A program made the position numbers and the translations under genes. DNA of 64,000 nt from Cheilinus undulatus (lineage: Eukaryota; Chordata; Actinopteri; Labriformes; Labridae): the NCBI RefSeq assembly GCF_018320785.1, contig NC_054884.1, forward strand, positions 18,291,667-18,355,666, written 5' to 3'. Shown one piece after another: positions 45,380 to 58,046 of the stretch; within the stretch, counting starts at the first letter, position 1, and each line of letters begins with the position of its first letter. The notes under the pieces were generated by a model that ran no database searches, had not been told where the DNA came from, and worked only from the letters and a program-made list of their open reading frames with translations.

Positions 45380-46268
45380 TTTCGTTGCACAGAAAGCTGT
45401 CAGTAATGGCTGCCTCCACTGCGGTGATTACCTCGGATATGGCTTTAGCACTGCCCTCGTTTTACTAGAACTGGACCACGTTTCTGTATGAAATAATGAA
45501 AACAATCCTAAAAGCTTTTCATGTGGGGAAAGGTGTTTTTGCTCCTCTGCCGACCTGCTTCAGCTTGATTATGTGATAGTAATGGGGAAAGGGTTACGTC
45601 TTGTGTGAATGCTTGTACACAATGGCTGCTAGTGGAGTGACTGGCTGGGAATTAGCCACAGCTGCACATTTTTTTGAAACCAATGCTAATGGCAACACTG
45701 AAAGCTTTCTGTGACAGATAAGATATTTTCACTCATCTTCAGCTCTGTTTGGCATGGCTTTGTGATCACAATGGTTATGGTTTTCCAGTGTATCCAGAGG
45801 CTGCTGTTGTAGTAGCCATTAGCTTAGGGTTGCTGTAGAAAAGCAGGGGTTTAATCGAAAATGGCCTACATTTTTTTTTAAACAAGCACAAAGAGTCACA
45901 CTGAAAGCTTGTCTTGGCACAGAAGTTGTCTTTGCACGTCTCCCAAGCAGCTTTGGAATCAATTTTACATGAAGCTCTGCCATTTACGACCTAAGGTAGT
46001 GGTGGCCTGCACAAAACTAGAGCGTTATGTTTGTCATTTGTCGCTCTGATTGGCCTATCACTAATGTGATGGACAAATTGTTCCTCCAATCACCTTCTGA
46101 AGATTTTTTGCAAAGTCCTGCCCTTCCCAAATGCTCTCTATGGGTGCAATCCTTGATGATTGTGAAATGTATTCAGTTGAACTGGCGTGTCAGGATAGCT
46201 GCTTCCTGCTGTCAGGGCTGTATGATTTAAACTTAAAGAGTCCTTCAATTTTCAACCCACAGACATAA
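45380..46268. repeat. Dispersed repeat family R, long copy downstream of gene 4
   Basis: The longest copy of the repeat at 38741-39425. Its right end (CTTCAATTTTCAACCCACAG, ACATAAG) also matches 14600-14645, so the family has at least four partial members in this window. Confidence 0.6.
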
Positions 46269-47394
46269 GTGTACTTGCAGTGTACTGCAAGTTGTTCTTT
46301 AACACTGAACTATGAGCTCGACTGGATGTTTGCTGAATTTGTAGAGTCTCCCAGAATGCCTTTAGGCATTTGATATTTTTGCACCATGAGTGAAGTTACT
46401 GACTCAGTTGGAGAAGTCCTGCTTGTAGGGCACCAAAAAGTTTTAAGGGAGATCTACTGAACCTTCTAGAGCTGCGCTATGTTGATCAAACACACCTTCA
46501 AGTCTTTCACTGTTGGACTGAACAGTTAAAGGCTACAAACAAGTTGAGAAGTGTTCTATTAAAAGGAATTAAAAGAACACATTTTTGGTTTGCATCAAAT
46601 AATTTCTGATTAAGGAAACTTGTCGCATTACTCCTTGGGACGTTTTTTTACAACTCTGTTGAACAAAGCAAATAAAAGCATGTTATTGACTTAATAAAGA
46701 TGAAGTTTGTGCCTTTTTATGAGGTAAAACTGCCACCTATATGCCACCAAAGCCTAGTAAACTGACCAGCTGCTATATTAAAGCATAAAATATGTATGTA
46801 TCCTAATGAAAAGAGGAGTGTATGGGAATTTGAGCATTTTTTCTTGGGGGTAAGGGGTTCTCCACTGGGATTTCACAATGTTACTTAGGTGAGCTCTTCA
46901 TGGAATGTGTTTGCAGCGTCTGTTGTTAAGGAACATAAGGAAGCAAGAAAAACAGACCTTATGAGGGAATGACTGTTTGTGTGATGTTGTAAGGGAAAAA
47001 AAGAAACAAGCACAGATGTATTTTGGGATTGACCATTTGTATAAAAAGTGGGAGTGGTGAATGAAGAGAGAGAACACTTCTGGTCTTCTCTCCATGCTGC
47101 ATGGCATTAAAGGAAGATATTTGATATATCACAATGTGTTAGTTTTCAGATTTCTATTACATTTTTGTCACCCCAGATGGGATGGACACCCTGCTGATGG
47201 ACACCCAAGTCTCAACTGAAGGTCAGGCAGGGGTCTTTAGAAGGCTCAAGGAATTCTGCTTTGTATCAAAACCTGCTCGAAGTGATCCCTAGAAGATTTT
47301 CATTTAGTAAAGCTGTCTAAATACTTCTAAATACGCGGTACTCAAACCATGATTATTGAATTTCCCTTCAGGAATAAATAAAGTTCTTGTATCG
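46269..47394. other. Spacer, no gene seen
   Basis: AT-rich sequence with no supported gene. A LINE/SINE-type 3' tail (GAATTTCCCTTCAGGAATAA plus ATAAAG) is at about 47357-47385. A piece near 46660-46790 resembles 57340-57430. Confidence 0.45.
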
Positions 47395-48620
47395 TATGAT
47401 AAGCATATGCAGGCTACTTTCATAGCCCTTGATGCTCATACGGCATTTAATCAAACTGAATGGCCTTTCATGTTTAAGGAATTGAAACAATTTGGGTTTG
47501 GGGAGAACTTTATCTAGTGGGTTAAAATAATCTATTGGGGTGCAGATGATGGTGTAGTTTAAGGCGCGCCCCATGTACGTGGTCCCTGTTTCTGATTCTG
47601 TCCACTGTCCTTCTCTGTCAAAAAAGGCTTAAAAAAACCCCCAAAATAAATCTTAAAACAATCTATTCTATCTTTTCATTTCTCATTAATCTGGACAAAT
47701 CTCAGCCCTTTAACTTGCGGTGAGGTGTAAGGCAGGGTGACCCCCTTTCTCCCCTCCTTTTTGACATAGCTTTAGCCTCTTGCAACAGAAATAAGGAGTC
47801 ACCCAGGTATTCATGGTGTCAAATTTCAAAATGTTGAGTTTCTTTTTAATTTGTATACTGATGATTGATTTATTAACCTGTCTTTTTAACCCTACAGTTT
47901 TCTGTTCCAAACCTTCTAAGCTTCATCCATTCATTCAGTACACTTTCAGGATACACAATCAACTGGAGCAGAAGTGAATTCATGCCTCTAATAGATAATT
48001 TGAGCCTCGTTTTGTTAAAATCTTTTCAATTTAAATTACTTACTTCTCACATAACTTATCTTGGACTATAAATTCCCAGAAATCCTAAAATTTTACTGAA
48101 ACTAATTTCTTAGACATGATAGAAAGATTGAAAGTTAATATTAGAGACTGAAAGCTGCTTCCCTTCTCTATGATTGGCCACATCAATGCAATTAATGTTA
48201 ATGTTGTCTTTCTTTAAACATCTTCATTTGATTACCCTTTTTTTGGGCAAATAAACCCCTCAAATTTTATGTTTTCACCTACAGACTTGAACAGTGGTGG
48301 CTTCAGCCTTCCTATATTTAAGCATTACTATTGGGCTGCAAATGCAGGGGCTCTTACTTTTGTGCTTCCCTAAACATGACTGGCCTGCCAGCTCCTCATT
48401 CTGGTTATTAAAAATTAAAGTTATATCTGTTTCAGAACACCTCTCTTTTAGCTCTTGTTTTCACTAAAGCACAATCATTTCTTTCAAACCAGGGTGGATG
48501 GATGGAGTGTTTTTGGAATGAGATAGAGGGGACTTTGCTATATTGGAGAATTTCATATAGACAGCAAGTCTGCCTCTTTTCTTCAGCTGCAAACTAAATC
48601 CAACATTCCTCAATCACATT
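47395..48620 (+). mobile_element. L1-type LINE fragment (reverse transcriptase), interrupted by a SINE
   Basis: The plus strand reads, with stops and frameshifts, like an L1-clade reverse transcriptase: ALDAHTAFNQTEWPFMFKEL, then FGFGENFI and WVKIIY, then (after the SINE) RGVRQGDPLSPLLFDIAL near 47720-47770, a decayed FVYTDD at about 47850, FSGYTINWSRSEFMPL near 47945-47990 and YLGL near 48060. It is non-functional. Confidence 0.75.
47537..47659 (+). mobile_element. tRNA-derived SINE inserted in the L1 fragment
   Basis: This copy of the 6500-6683 family is in forward orientation, with a shortened head and an AAAATAAATCTTAAAA tail. The target-site duplication AATCTATT is present at 47529-47536 and 47660-47667. 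Confidence 0.8.
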
Positions 48621-49292
48621 TCTTCCAGTATCTCCAAGTCAGAGATTTTGTATGCAAGTTAATCTGAGTTAATCTGAGAATTAACTTACCCAAGCCAAGT
48701 AAGAGCAGTAAAGCAGAGAATCACAGAGGCTAACAAAAGATCTACTTAATAAAACACACACAAACATTAAACACACCTTGCCTGGATCAAACTTTGAGTC
48801 ACCAGACACTTTTTTAATTTCCTGAAAACTTCACCTTCCCCGACCTTTGCTTGCCGCACCCTAACCCCGACGGCTGACAACAAAAACAATCTCTTTTAAA
48901 GCTTTATCTTTTGGTTTAACTGCTCAAACCACTTATTACTTACCTCCACTGATACCTTACCTTTAATACATTTAAGAGGAGAAGACTATTGTAGTGTTTA
49001 CTTTAATCATAACTTCAGGTTACCTTCTTCTGGGCTGTCCTTCCAGTGGACAAACCTAATAAAGTGTCGACCATGGTGCCATATAAGAGGACACAAAATG
49101 ACAAAGCGCCCAAATTGTGCTCTTACAGTGGATAAGATGTGGTAAAGTGCCTTCTGAGGTACTCTTCCAGTGGAAAAACATGATAAATTGCCCTCCAGAG
49201 TGCCTCACCAAAGGACAAAACTTAATAAAGTGTCATTAAAGGATGTTGGGTAGACATGCTCTTCTAGCTCTTGCAGCAGTTCATTTAGAGCA
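48621..49292. other. Spacer, no gene seen
   Basis: Contains a diffuse repetition of TTCCAGTGGACAAA-like phrases (49040-49215), related to 11080-11110. No coding sequence recognised. Confidence 0.4.
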
Positions 49293-49445
49293 GGGGTGTC
49301 CAAACTATGGCACGGGGCCCAAATGCAACCCATGGTCCAAATTTTGATTGGCCTGCAGCAAAATCCTAAAAATAAAATGAAAAATGTCCCACATTTGAAC
49401 ATGGAGCTTGACTATATTGTATTTCATAGTTTCAGCCCAAGGTGA
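49293..49445. mobile_element. hAT-type end (CAGGGGTGTCCAAACT)
   Basis: Begins CAGGGGTGTCCAAACTATGG and continues with GGCCCAAATGCAACCCATGG, a layout familiar from hAT-derived repeats of vertebrates. Only one end is seen. Confidence 0.5.
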
Positions 49446-49579
49446 TGCTACCGTGCTAATTCTGTAAACAAACATTTTGACAAGAAGAACTTAATGATAT
49501 GTTTTTTTGTGTGTGTGTGTGTGTGGCTAAATTGAGACAACACTCAACATGATTGAAATACCGCCAAAAGAATAATTCT

Positions 49580-50010
49580 TCTCCAGACTCTGACCACCTT
49601 GACCCTTCAGTGTAAAGCTCATTGTTATTGATGTCCTCACTTGTGTATCTTTGTGAAATACATAGCTGAATACAATCCATAGTCTGTTTTATGACAGGGG
49701 TATGGTTTTTCTTTGGGTTACAGAACAGAATTTTCCAGCTGCTGCAGAGCTTTATGCTGTATTGGTTCAATCTGATTTATTGAACAACTGTGCAAAGCCC
49801 AGTCAATCTCATAGCAAGGTAAAGAATAGTTATGCACAACGCAACCTTAAGGATCACCTAAAGTCACAGGTGACAACTTGTACTCAGCTGATAACTTCAC
49901 TCATGGTGCAAATGTGTCCCACATCAAAAACAACAATCCACCACAGACTATTTCATTATCTGACTAAATGTGCTTTTAACTCGTCTAAAGCCAAGAAAAC
50001 ACTCTAAAAA
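49580..50010. repeat. Array-flank repeat and hAT-MITE remnant
   Basis: Positions 49580-49790 match 33690-33910 beyond gene 3. Positions 49868-49960 (ACTTCACTCATGGTGCAAAT) resemble the interior of the hAT-like MITE at 9513-9858. Confidence 0.5.
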
Positions 50011-50537
50011 CAGTCTATCCAGCACAGGATTACAGTGTCAGCAGGTAAATGCTGTGGGGCTGGAATGCTTAGTAGCAAGCTCTGCTAACCTTTTGTTCCT
50101 CTTTGCTGATCAACATCATGCTTAATGTGGTTACTTATCACTTTGTTTGAGTGGTTATAACCTCAACAGCATACGTACAGCTTTATTTACATTTCTAGTG
50201 TAGGGGAATCTAGGCATATGTCTATAGAATTATATAGAAAATAAATATTCAGCAATGTATAAATTATAAGGAGTTTCCTTATCTTGGTATCAGTGGCTTT
50301 CATCTCTTCTAATAGCCAGGATATTATGCCAGTGTGTGTCTGATTACTAGGCAGGTCATAGGTATCAATCGCCTGGATCTGTTTTGTTTTTTTTTCCATT
50401 CATACAAACTCAAATTACAGAAGACTAGGGCACAGCAGGACCTGTTTGAGTTTTAAAGAGCATGTAATGACAGCTGTTCAACTATTGTTCTCTTCTTGTT
50501 TTGAGCCTTTGAAGGAATGCACACACATTCTCTATTC

Positions 50538-50775
50538 ATTCTTCATGTCATTCATTTAAAACAACAAAAAATTCAATATAGGGGAGCCACATCAATATAT
50601 TTGTCCCCAGATAAAGAAATATTTTATAATGTAGTTTATTATTTTATGTATAGTGGTATCACATCGTCATCCTTGATAGAGTTGATGAAAGCATGCCTGA
50701 GGTATCTAACAAAACAGGTTTTAGAAGGAGTGGATGCTGTACATTTGAGCGCGTGGCTGAGGAAAAAGCCAGAGG
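50538..50775 (+). promoter_or_regulatory. Promoter region of pseudogene 5
   Basis: Array-conserved block at 50538-50600 (TTCTTCATGTCATTCATTTA, GGGGAGCCACATCAAT), nearly identical to that of gene 4. The TATA-like site has become TACATTT (50739-50745). Confidence 0.5.
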
Positions 50776-50818
50776 TGATATTACAGTTTCTGTGAGTGTC
50801 TACTGAGTGGCAGAGAGC

Positions 50819-52733
50819 ATGGCACCGTGGGCTGTATGGATCCTCGTCATATGTGGAGTCCTGACCGGAGAGGGGTTAGCTTTTTATGCTGAGTTACCAC
50901 TTTATATGTTTGGTTTTACCCTTCTTTGTGATTACAGAGTTAAGGTTTTGATATGTGGTCCCATATTTTTATTTTTATTCATTATTTTATTGAATTAAAA
51001 TGTATTTCATATGTATTTCTTACTATTTGCCTTCACAAGTCAACCGTCCTGACCGATGGGCAGCAAAAAGCCAAAACTCCGCTGAGGTGGTCGAGTGGGA
51101 ATCCCTCTTGGTCGGTGTTTCATTCAGTTAGTCCCACGACTCCTCCAGAGGACTAAAAAAAGCACTTTCAATGGTAGAGGTCATGACTTTCATGGCCAAC
51201 AAGGGCAAACCACTGGCAACAGCAAAAAGCCTTACATTGAGATAAACGTGTAGCAAATTTAAACACGTTGAAAGTATGTAAAACATTTAAAACAGATGGA
51301 ACAAACCTGTTTCAAATTAAACCAGGTGATTCTGGATTCTGGCATCAGTTCTGGAAAAGGAGTTTTAGGTCGTGTGAAGATATGTGATGTGATTATCCAG
51401 CTAACTCTGGCCTCAGGCTGTCTTATCAGCTGTGCTAAGCTCCAGACCAAACACGGTCTAATCCTCTTTGCTGCCGTAGTTTTAAATGCAACTCTGTGAT
51501 CACACTATGCAGCTTCCTCCTGTGGAGAAAACATCCTCTCCCTCACTCCTGTTAACAGTGAACCGTTCCACAGAGAGCCCATACAGAGCAAGAGGACTTG
51601 TTTAAATCTGAAATATGTAACCTATAGCTTTTGACGGAGATGCGCCAGGGCAGCTGTGGATCATCTTTCAATATTCTGATATAAAAAGAGAAGTGTTTTT
51701 CACATTATTTAATGTTTGAAGTATTCAGTGCCTTAAATGAACAGAAAAATACAGTATGTAGTATATATGTGGGGTTAACAATTATTTTGTACACCCATTT
51801 GCAGCTATGAGAGCATTGATTCTTCAGCATCCTCTGGGCAAGGCTGGGTTAAATTCCTCTCTGTCTTTCAACAAATTAGTGTTGTGAAATTGCCACCCAT
51901 AAACACACCTGTTCCCAGAACAATGACAAAATGATGCCAGTCATTGTTGTTTATGTTGAATGAAGAATCATAGTTACACAAACAATTACAAGAAAACGCA
52001 ACAGTAAAAAGAAAAGGGCTGAAGTTTAAATGAAAAAGGGGGTTACAGTTAAAAAAGAAAAAATGTTTGCACTAAAGTTTTTTTTTATGAAAAGGAGTCC
52101 CATACACAGAACAAGGTGTATTGAGAGATGGGTTATTATTGCTTTGATTGAAAGTCTCCTGGCTGTGAAATGTCAGTGCCTTTTACCACTCATTAAATCT
52201 GAGTAATGGACTGTATAAGACATTCTATTAAAGATGATTATACAAAGTTTTTTACGCAGTAGTATCTGCATACATAGTGCTATCAATTAAAAGGAGTTGT
52301 AGGAAACTGCTTCAGCTCTAGCACCACCTTGTGGTCGTTTATGTGTACAACTCTCAAATCCATCAGACATTTAAGTTGTTCAGCATTCAAAGACACTTAC
52401 ATTGACCTGAACAGATAGAACTAACTGTTTTTTTCCCTCTTTTCTACAGGGTCAAAGGCTCAGGGAAAGTACAGCCTAATTTCATTACAACCAGCCATAT
52501 GAATGCTCCTACATTTACCTCCAAATGAAAGCATGTATTTGCCTCATATGTGTGTCTATTCGCTGTCAGACTGGGGTTTGGCTCCTCTGAACACAAAGAT
52601 AGTGGGTGGTGTGACCGCCTCAGCTGGGTCGTTGCAGGCCAGCATGCACTTCAGATTTGGTTCAGCTGCACGGCACATCTGTGGAGGGACCCTCATCAAT
52701 GATCAGCGGGTCCTCACAGCAGCCCACTGTGAT
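50819..52733 (+). pseudogene. Serine protease gene 5 (S1 family), truncated pseudogene
   Basis: Only the first three exons exist: signal exon 50819-50873, micro-exon 52450-52464 and His exon 52570-52733. No match to the later exons follows before aldolase. The signal exon is intact (MAPWAVWILVICGVLTGE), but its donor reads GGTTAG instead of GTGAGT. The donor after the micro-exon has changed from GTAAGT to GAAAGT. The His exon lost 6 nt (PW of WPWQ) and 5 nt at its end, its donor is GC, and the first light-chain Cys is Trp (DWG). TAAHC is still present. It derives from a copy close to gene 4, sharing promoter, intron 1 and 3' flank of exon 3. A chimeric or non-coding transcript remains possible. 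Confidence 0.88.
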
Positions 52734-54070
52734 GCAAGAGACGCTCATCTGCTCTTGTTTCATTTCCTGTTTTCAAAAGCAACACTCACATTCATAAGAT
52801 GCCTTCACAGTTTTAAAGCATAAGGCCAAAAGAGTCAAACGTACGCACACTGATGCTTCCTGAACACCAGATTAAAAATATACAAGAGTGCCTGCAACTG
52901 CTGCAGTAGAAAGCTTTACTAGATGTGAAACCCTATGACCCTTACATTTTTTTTTCTTTACAGTGGTATTATTTTATATAGGGCATGATTTAGGCTACAT
53001 TAAAAATGCTACAGCATGACTCCCTCTATCTTCTACACAATCCTTAAGGTGGGTCTCATGCTCTGTTTTGACCATCATCTATTTTGCAAATAAAATACAA
53101 ATCTACTTCAAGTCAAAACAGCTGTAGGTTTTTGATTATTTATTGGCAATTGTGTTTCAACCAAAGCAAAGCGGGTATATATAATGGCTGCTGTGAGTGA
53201 TCACTGTTGATCAGAGATCACAATGTGTGGTGAACAGGCTACTGATGTCTCCATGGAGCTTCTTTACCCACAGAGCATACACTGATCCAACAGACTTACT
53301 GAACCTGCCAGAGGTGCTACAATAAACAGCTAGCAAACACTGACAAGATCACCATTAAAACAAACTGCCTGGTCTGAGGAGTACACACCACACGTTAGCA
53401 TAGAAGCTAGCAACATTTGAGGACAGGCTGATAGCTTGGACGTGGCTAAGCGTGTAGAGACACTTTCATCAGTACTAGACCAAATTTCTTTATAACAAGA
53501 AGAGAAAAGGGCAGCATTGAAAGTGCTTCATGACAGAAAAAATGTTTTCACTCCTCTGCTGACCTGCTTTCGTACAAGTTTGTGATACTCCCAGGCAGGG
53601 TTTAGCTCTACTATAAGCCGGTATATACAATGGCTGCTGCCAGTGTAGCACTTAGCTTGGATGTAGCCATAGCATGGCAGCAGTCTTATCACAGCTAGGC
53701 CACATTTCTTAAGTAAAACACAAGCAAAGATCCACACTAGAAGCTTCTCTTGAGATGTGTTTTTGCACTCTTCACTGACTGGCTTTGTCATGAGGATTAG
53801 CTGCCGACATGCTCCACTGTTCATATTTACAGCAGCGTTAGCTTGAAGAGCTCAGGGTAGAACTGGAGCTGCACATCTAACAGCTCATCTTGCATTGTTG
53901 CTCCAGTTGGCCTGTAATCAATGTGACAAGCAAAATGTTCAGCCAGTCATCTTCTGAGGATTCTTGAAAAGTCCTGCCCTTCTCAAACATTTCCTATGGG
54001 AGATTTCCCAGATCAGCAGGAATTACATCCATGCAATGGATACATGGAACAGCCTATCTAGTGTGTCAGG
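52734..54070. other. 3' flank of pseudogene 5 with repeat family R pieces
   Basis: 52745-53045 matches the start of intron 3 of gene 4. 53220-53880 and 53890-54065 match repeat pieces at 40560-40860 and 41400-41570, so the similarity to intron 3 of gene 4 continues past the lost exons' expected place. No exon 4-6 sequence is found. Confidence 0.6.
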
Positions 54071-55260
54071 TAAAGGGAAAAAAAGAAAAATCAGCTGCCC
54101 TGAAAATATCAGTTTTTCCTTGTTTGAAAAAGATATTTAACGATTTTATTTTGAAGGTGGACAAACGGAAGCGTTGGTCTTTTGGTTTTCTTGTGATATT
54201 AGTTAAGAAAGTTGAATAGGTTGAATAGGTAGCAAGGCATGTGAGCTTTTCTCCAGCAATGTGCTGAGGATCCCCCGCAATGAGGAAATCATGAACTATT
54301 CCAGACAAGTCTGCTCACACTCCAACAGAAATACAGTAAAGAGTGTGGCCAGGCTACATCACGAGTAGTAGTTTAACCTCCTCTCTTTTATATCATCTTT
54401 TATTCTACATGATTCATGTCTGACTAAAGTCTTTTAAACACAGCTTTAACCAAATGTTGAAATACATCCACGAGTTTGTTCAAAATGTAGTTAACATCAT
54501 GCACAGCGTGTGTGACCGTCTGCAGCATCACTGAGGAGACTCACAGCTGATAGGATCAGATCACTGTCTATCAAACATGTTCAGAACTCAGAGGAAAACT
54601 TTAAGATAGGTGTGTTGCCTAAAACATGGAGGATGCATATTTAATTTCTCATTTATTGCGCAATCCAGCTGTCTCGTATGACGGACGTGTTAGTGCTTTT
54701 AGCTTTTAATCAGAGTGGTTAGTCTGGGACAGCACAGATACAAGCAGACAAGTACATGTACAAGTATGTGAGGAAACTTGAGATTTTCTGAATAAAAAGC
54801 ACTCATGCTCACATAAAACAGATTCTGATGAATGGTTTATGTGCTCAATGGTCTATATTCATGTATGTAGTAATAATGGCATCCACTGCAACCAAAAAAT
54901 GAACCAGATCTGTAAGTTAAATACAATTGACAGTGTGCGGTGAATAGAATTAAACTGACAGAAAGATTTAAAATGTGTGCTTTTACTGTGTTCTTCTTAG
55001 TGCCAAATTAATATGCAAATTTTTTTTGTTTGTTAAATCGACTGCAGCCTTTTTAAAGGCTATCTATCTACAAGCCAGCACAGCTCACAATTTAGCTATA
55101 ATTTTAAATCAAAGAGAAAAACTGTAATCTTATTGCTTAAGTATAAGACAGTAGATTCTGCTTCTGTGCTTTACTCTTTAAATCATATTCATTTGTGGTT
55201 TATCGGTACTGACATGAATGTAGATCACTGTGTATAAACTACTCATTAAAATCAATATAA
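54071..55260. other. Spacer between the protease array and the LINE fragment
   Basis: AT-rich, no supported gene, no clear element ends. Confidence 0.4.
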
Positions 55261-55261
55261 T

Positions 55262-56700
55262 GTGATCATTTGTACTTTTTATTCTGACTCCATGGCCAAG
55301 AAACTTTTATATAACAATAGCAAAGCTTTCTGGAAAGAGTTGAAATTGATTAATAACTGCAAACTGTCCGTACCATGTACAGTAGATGGAGTCTCTGGTG
55401 CAAATGCTATTGTTGAGCTTTGGCAACAGCATTATAGTAAACTATTTAACTGTGCCCTGTCTGAATGCTATCAAGTGGATAGTGTTGAAAGCGTAGATAC
55501 GATGAGGCCCCATGAGGTTTATCAAACTATCAAAAACTTAGTGAATAAATCAACAAGTATGGACTCTGTCTCCACTGAACATCTTAAGATTGCAAGCTCA
55601 AGGTTAGCTCCGCTTCTTGCTCTATGCTTCTTTGCCCTCTCAGTTCATGGCTTTCTTCCAGACTCTACGATGACAGTGCTGCTGGTTCCCGTGGTCAAAG
55701 ATAAGGCAGGAAAAGTGGGCTGCTCAGATTATAGACCTATTGCTCTTGCTAGCATATTGTCTAAAGTTGTTGAACAAATTCTCCTGGAAAGGATCAATAA
55801 ATTAATTGTCTCAACAGATAATCAATTTGGCTTCAATGTGTCCTAAAGGAACTATTGAGTAACTATAAGACAAAAAGTTCATCTGTTTTTATGTTCTTTT
55901 TACAGAAGAGTATTAGGGCCACTGAAAAAAAAAAAATTGAGACAATTCTGACTTTTTTCTCAGAATTCTGACTTTTTTCTCAGAATTCTGACTTTAATCT
56001 CAGAATTCTGACTTTTTTCTCACAATTGAAAAAAAAAATTGTCTCAAAATTGTTTTTTTTCAGTGGCCCTTATACTCTTCCATAGCTTTTAGATGCCTCT
56101 AAGGCATTTGATCATGTGAATCATGGGAAATTATTTGAAAAATTGAGTCAAGTCGGTGTCCCTAAATATTTAGTCAGAATCCTGTCTTATTGGTATGCTC
56201 ATCAGAACATGAGAGTTAAATGGGACAACTGTGTGTCTGCTCCTTTTCAAGTAATGGAGTCAGACAGGGGAGCATTTTATCTCTTATTTAGTTTAATTTT
56301 TATCTGATGACCTCTCAAATCAGTTAAACTAATGTAGAACTGGCTGTATGGTTGGCAGTACAGTGGTGAACCATCTTATGTACGCTGATGATTGTGTGAT
56401 TCTTAGCACGAGCTCAACCAGTCTTCAGCAGCTCCTTAATGTGTGTTCTATGTACAGAACAACATGACATAAAGTACAACGATGCAACAAGTGTTATCAT
56501 GATCTGTAGAACCAAGGAAGATAAAAATATGGCTTTTCCTGATTTTAAACTGGCAGGTAATACTCTGAATATCTGCAATGAAGTAAAATAAATTGGTCAT
56601 GTGATTACAGATCAGCTGAAAGATGACGAAGATATTTATCGTCAGTGGCGCATGTTGTATGTACAAGCTAATGTATTGTCATGTAAATTTGGGTGCTGCA
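55262..56700 (+). mobile_element. L2/CR1/jockey-type LINE fragment with reverse transcriptase
   Basis: The open frame 55262-55846 (194 codons) is the front part of a reverse transcriptase: SDYRPIALASILSKVVEQIL and DNQFGF are the typical fingers motifs. It continues, after a nested MITE, at 56090 with LDASKAFDHVNHGKLFEKL and VPKYLVRILSYWYAHQN, then a decayed YADD region (LMYADDCVILS) near 56375-56405 and the piece IGHVITDQLKDDEDIYRQ at about 56590-56645. Stops and a missing GVRQGG motif show it is dead. Endonuclease and both ends are not seen. Confidence 0.85.
55903..56086. mobile_element. MITE nested in the LINE fragment
   Basis: The ends AGAAGAGTATTAGGGCCACT and the complement-like AGTGGCCCTTATACTCTTCC are inverted repeats. 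Between poly(A) and poly(T) arms lie four copies of a unit resembling TCTCAGAATTCTGACTTTTT. It splits the reverse transcriptase frame just before LDASKAFD. Confidence 0.8.
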
Positions 56701-57716
56701 CTGATGGAAATAGACTCTAAAAAGTATCTGTGAGTGTTTGTTGAAGTATTGTAGTATTTAGCATGGCTCTAATTCTGCTTTGTGCTTTAATTGTGGTGTT
56801 GTACTTTTCTGGGCTATTTCAACTTGAAATTGACCCTTTGACACAATTGTATGGGTAAAACTGAGATGATATACCCTAAAATTAAATGCATTTGAATCAG
56901 AGGAACTTGTTAACTTGAGTTGGGAAGACTCCATTCAATTGTGTGTTTCCACTTGAAGCTATGCTTTTCAACTTTATTTACCCATTCTCTTTTACATCAC
57001 AGATAACTATGGATCAGTAAACTATAATCAGTTCTTTATTTGTAGATGTCATCCTCTGCTGATTAAGTCTCACCATTATAATGAATCAAAGTTCAATGAT
57101 GATAAATATTTGTGATTTTAAACAAGGATATCCTAACTGATTAGCCGAGTTTTAACACAGTGGCAGCAGCCACATAAGACTTGCTCATTTTATTTGACTA
57201 TTTGCACCGTTTATCCTATTGAAAGTACTCTTCAGTGTGTTGATAACCGTGTTAACTACTCCACATGAGTGAGCAAATGTAATAAATCATAACACTGTGT
57301 GATTAAGCTGTTACTGCTGCAGGAAACTCAATGCATTACTCCTTGGGAGGTTACTGCCACCTTTATGCCACCAAAGCTTAGGAGACTGACGGACTGTTAA
57401 ACCAGCTGCTATATCAAAGCATAAAACATGTTTGAATCCTGATGGAAAGAGAAGGTATTATGAGGATTTATCCAGGGTTACTTTAATCATTTAGGATTCA
57501 CATAAGGTTCAAAATGTAAATTACCAGGGCAGAGAGCTGATGTGTTTGAATTTCAATTAATTCATTATCTCTTTAATGGCCTTTTGTGAATAACATAACC
57601 CCAGTGAGGCACATTTAAGCCAACCCTGGCTCTAGCATTTTCCTGCTTAAATGAGACTTTAAATTGATGCTGTACTCAAGAAGGAAACAAACTAAGGGTG
57701 AACTAAGGGTAAATTC
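56701..57716. other. Spacer downstream of aldolase, no gene seen
   Basis: AT-rich sequence. About 57340-57430 resembles 46660-46790. No element boundaries recognised. Confidence 0.45.
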
Positions 57717-57722
57717 TTTATT
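57717..57722 (-). terminator. Polyadenylation signal AATAAA, aldolase
   Basis: On the minus strand AATAAA lies about 325 nt beyond the stop codon at 58047-58049. It is a reasonable 3' UTR length for this gene. Confidence 0.5.
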
Positions 57723-58046
57723 CTTGGTATCAGTATAAATCATACACTGATTTGGTGGAATCAGACCAAGGAAAAAGAGTACAAGTTGTGTAAAAACAGT
57801 GAGGGAATCTTCACCTGCAAAAAGGTGTTAAAAAATAAAAGGTAAGGGAATGGAGGCAGAACATTTTTTCAGGATCTTCTAGCTGCAGAGACAACCTCAA
57901 AGGAAAGTTTTCTTCTGTCCTTCTTCACTTTCTACCAAGATGCTGTGAAAGTGCTGTACTTGAGTGCCTGTAACAACATGGCAATTTCCATGGAGATATT
58001 TTGATGTTGGGAAGAAGGTGGAAAGGAAAATGAGGATTGTCCATGC

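Noticed and set aside
53046..57700. Missing exons 4-6 of gene 5 further downstream
   Set aside because: I searched for the conserved phrases (CTCTACATGGGAAGAGAG, CACTACAGGAGGTCCAG, GGCGACTCTGGTGGACC) and did not see them after 44,400.
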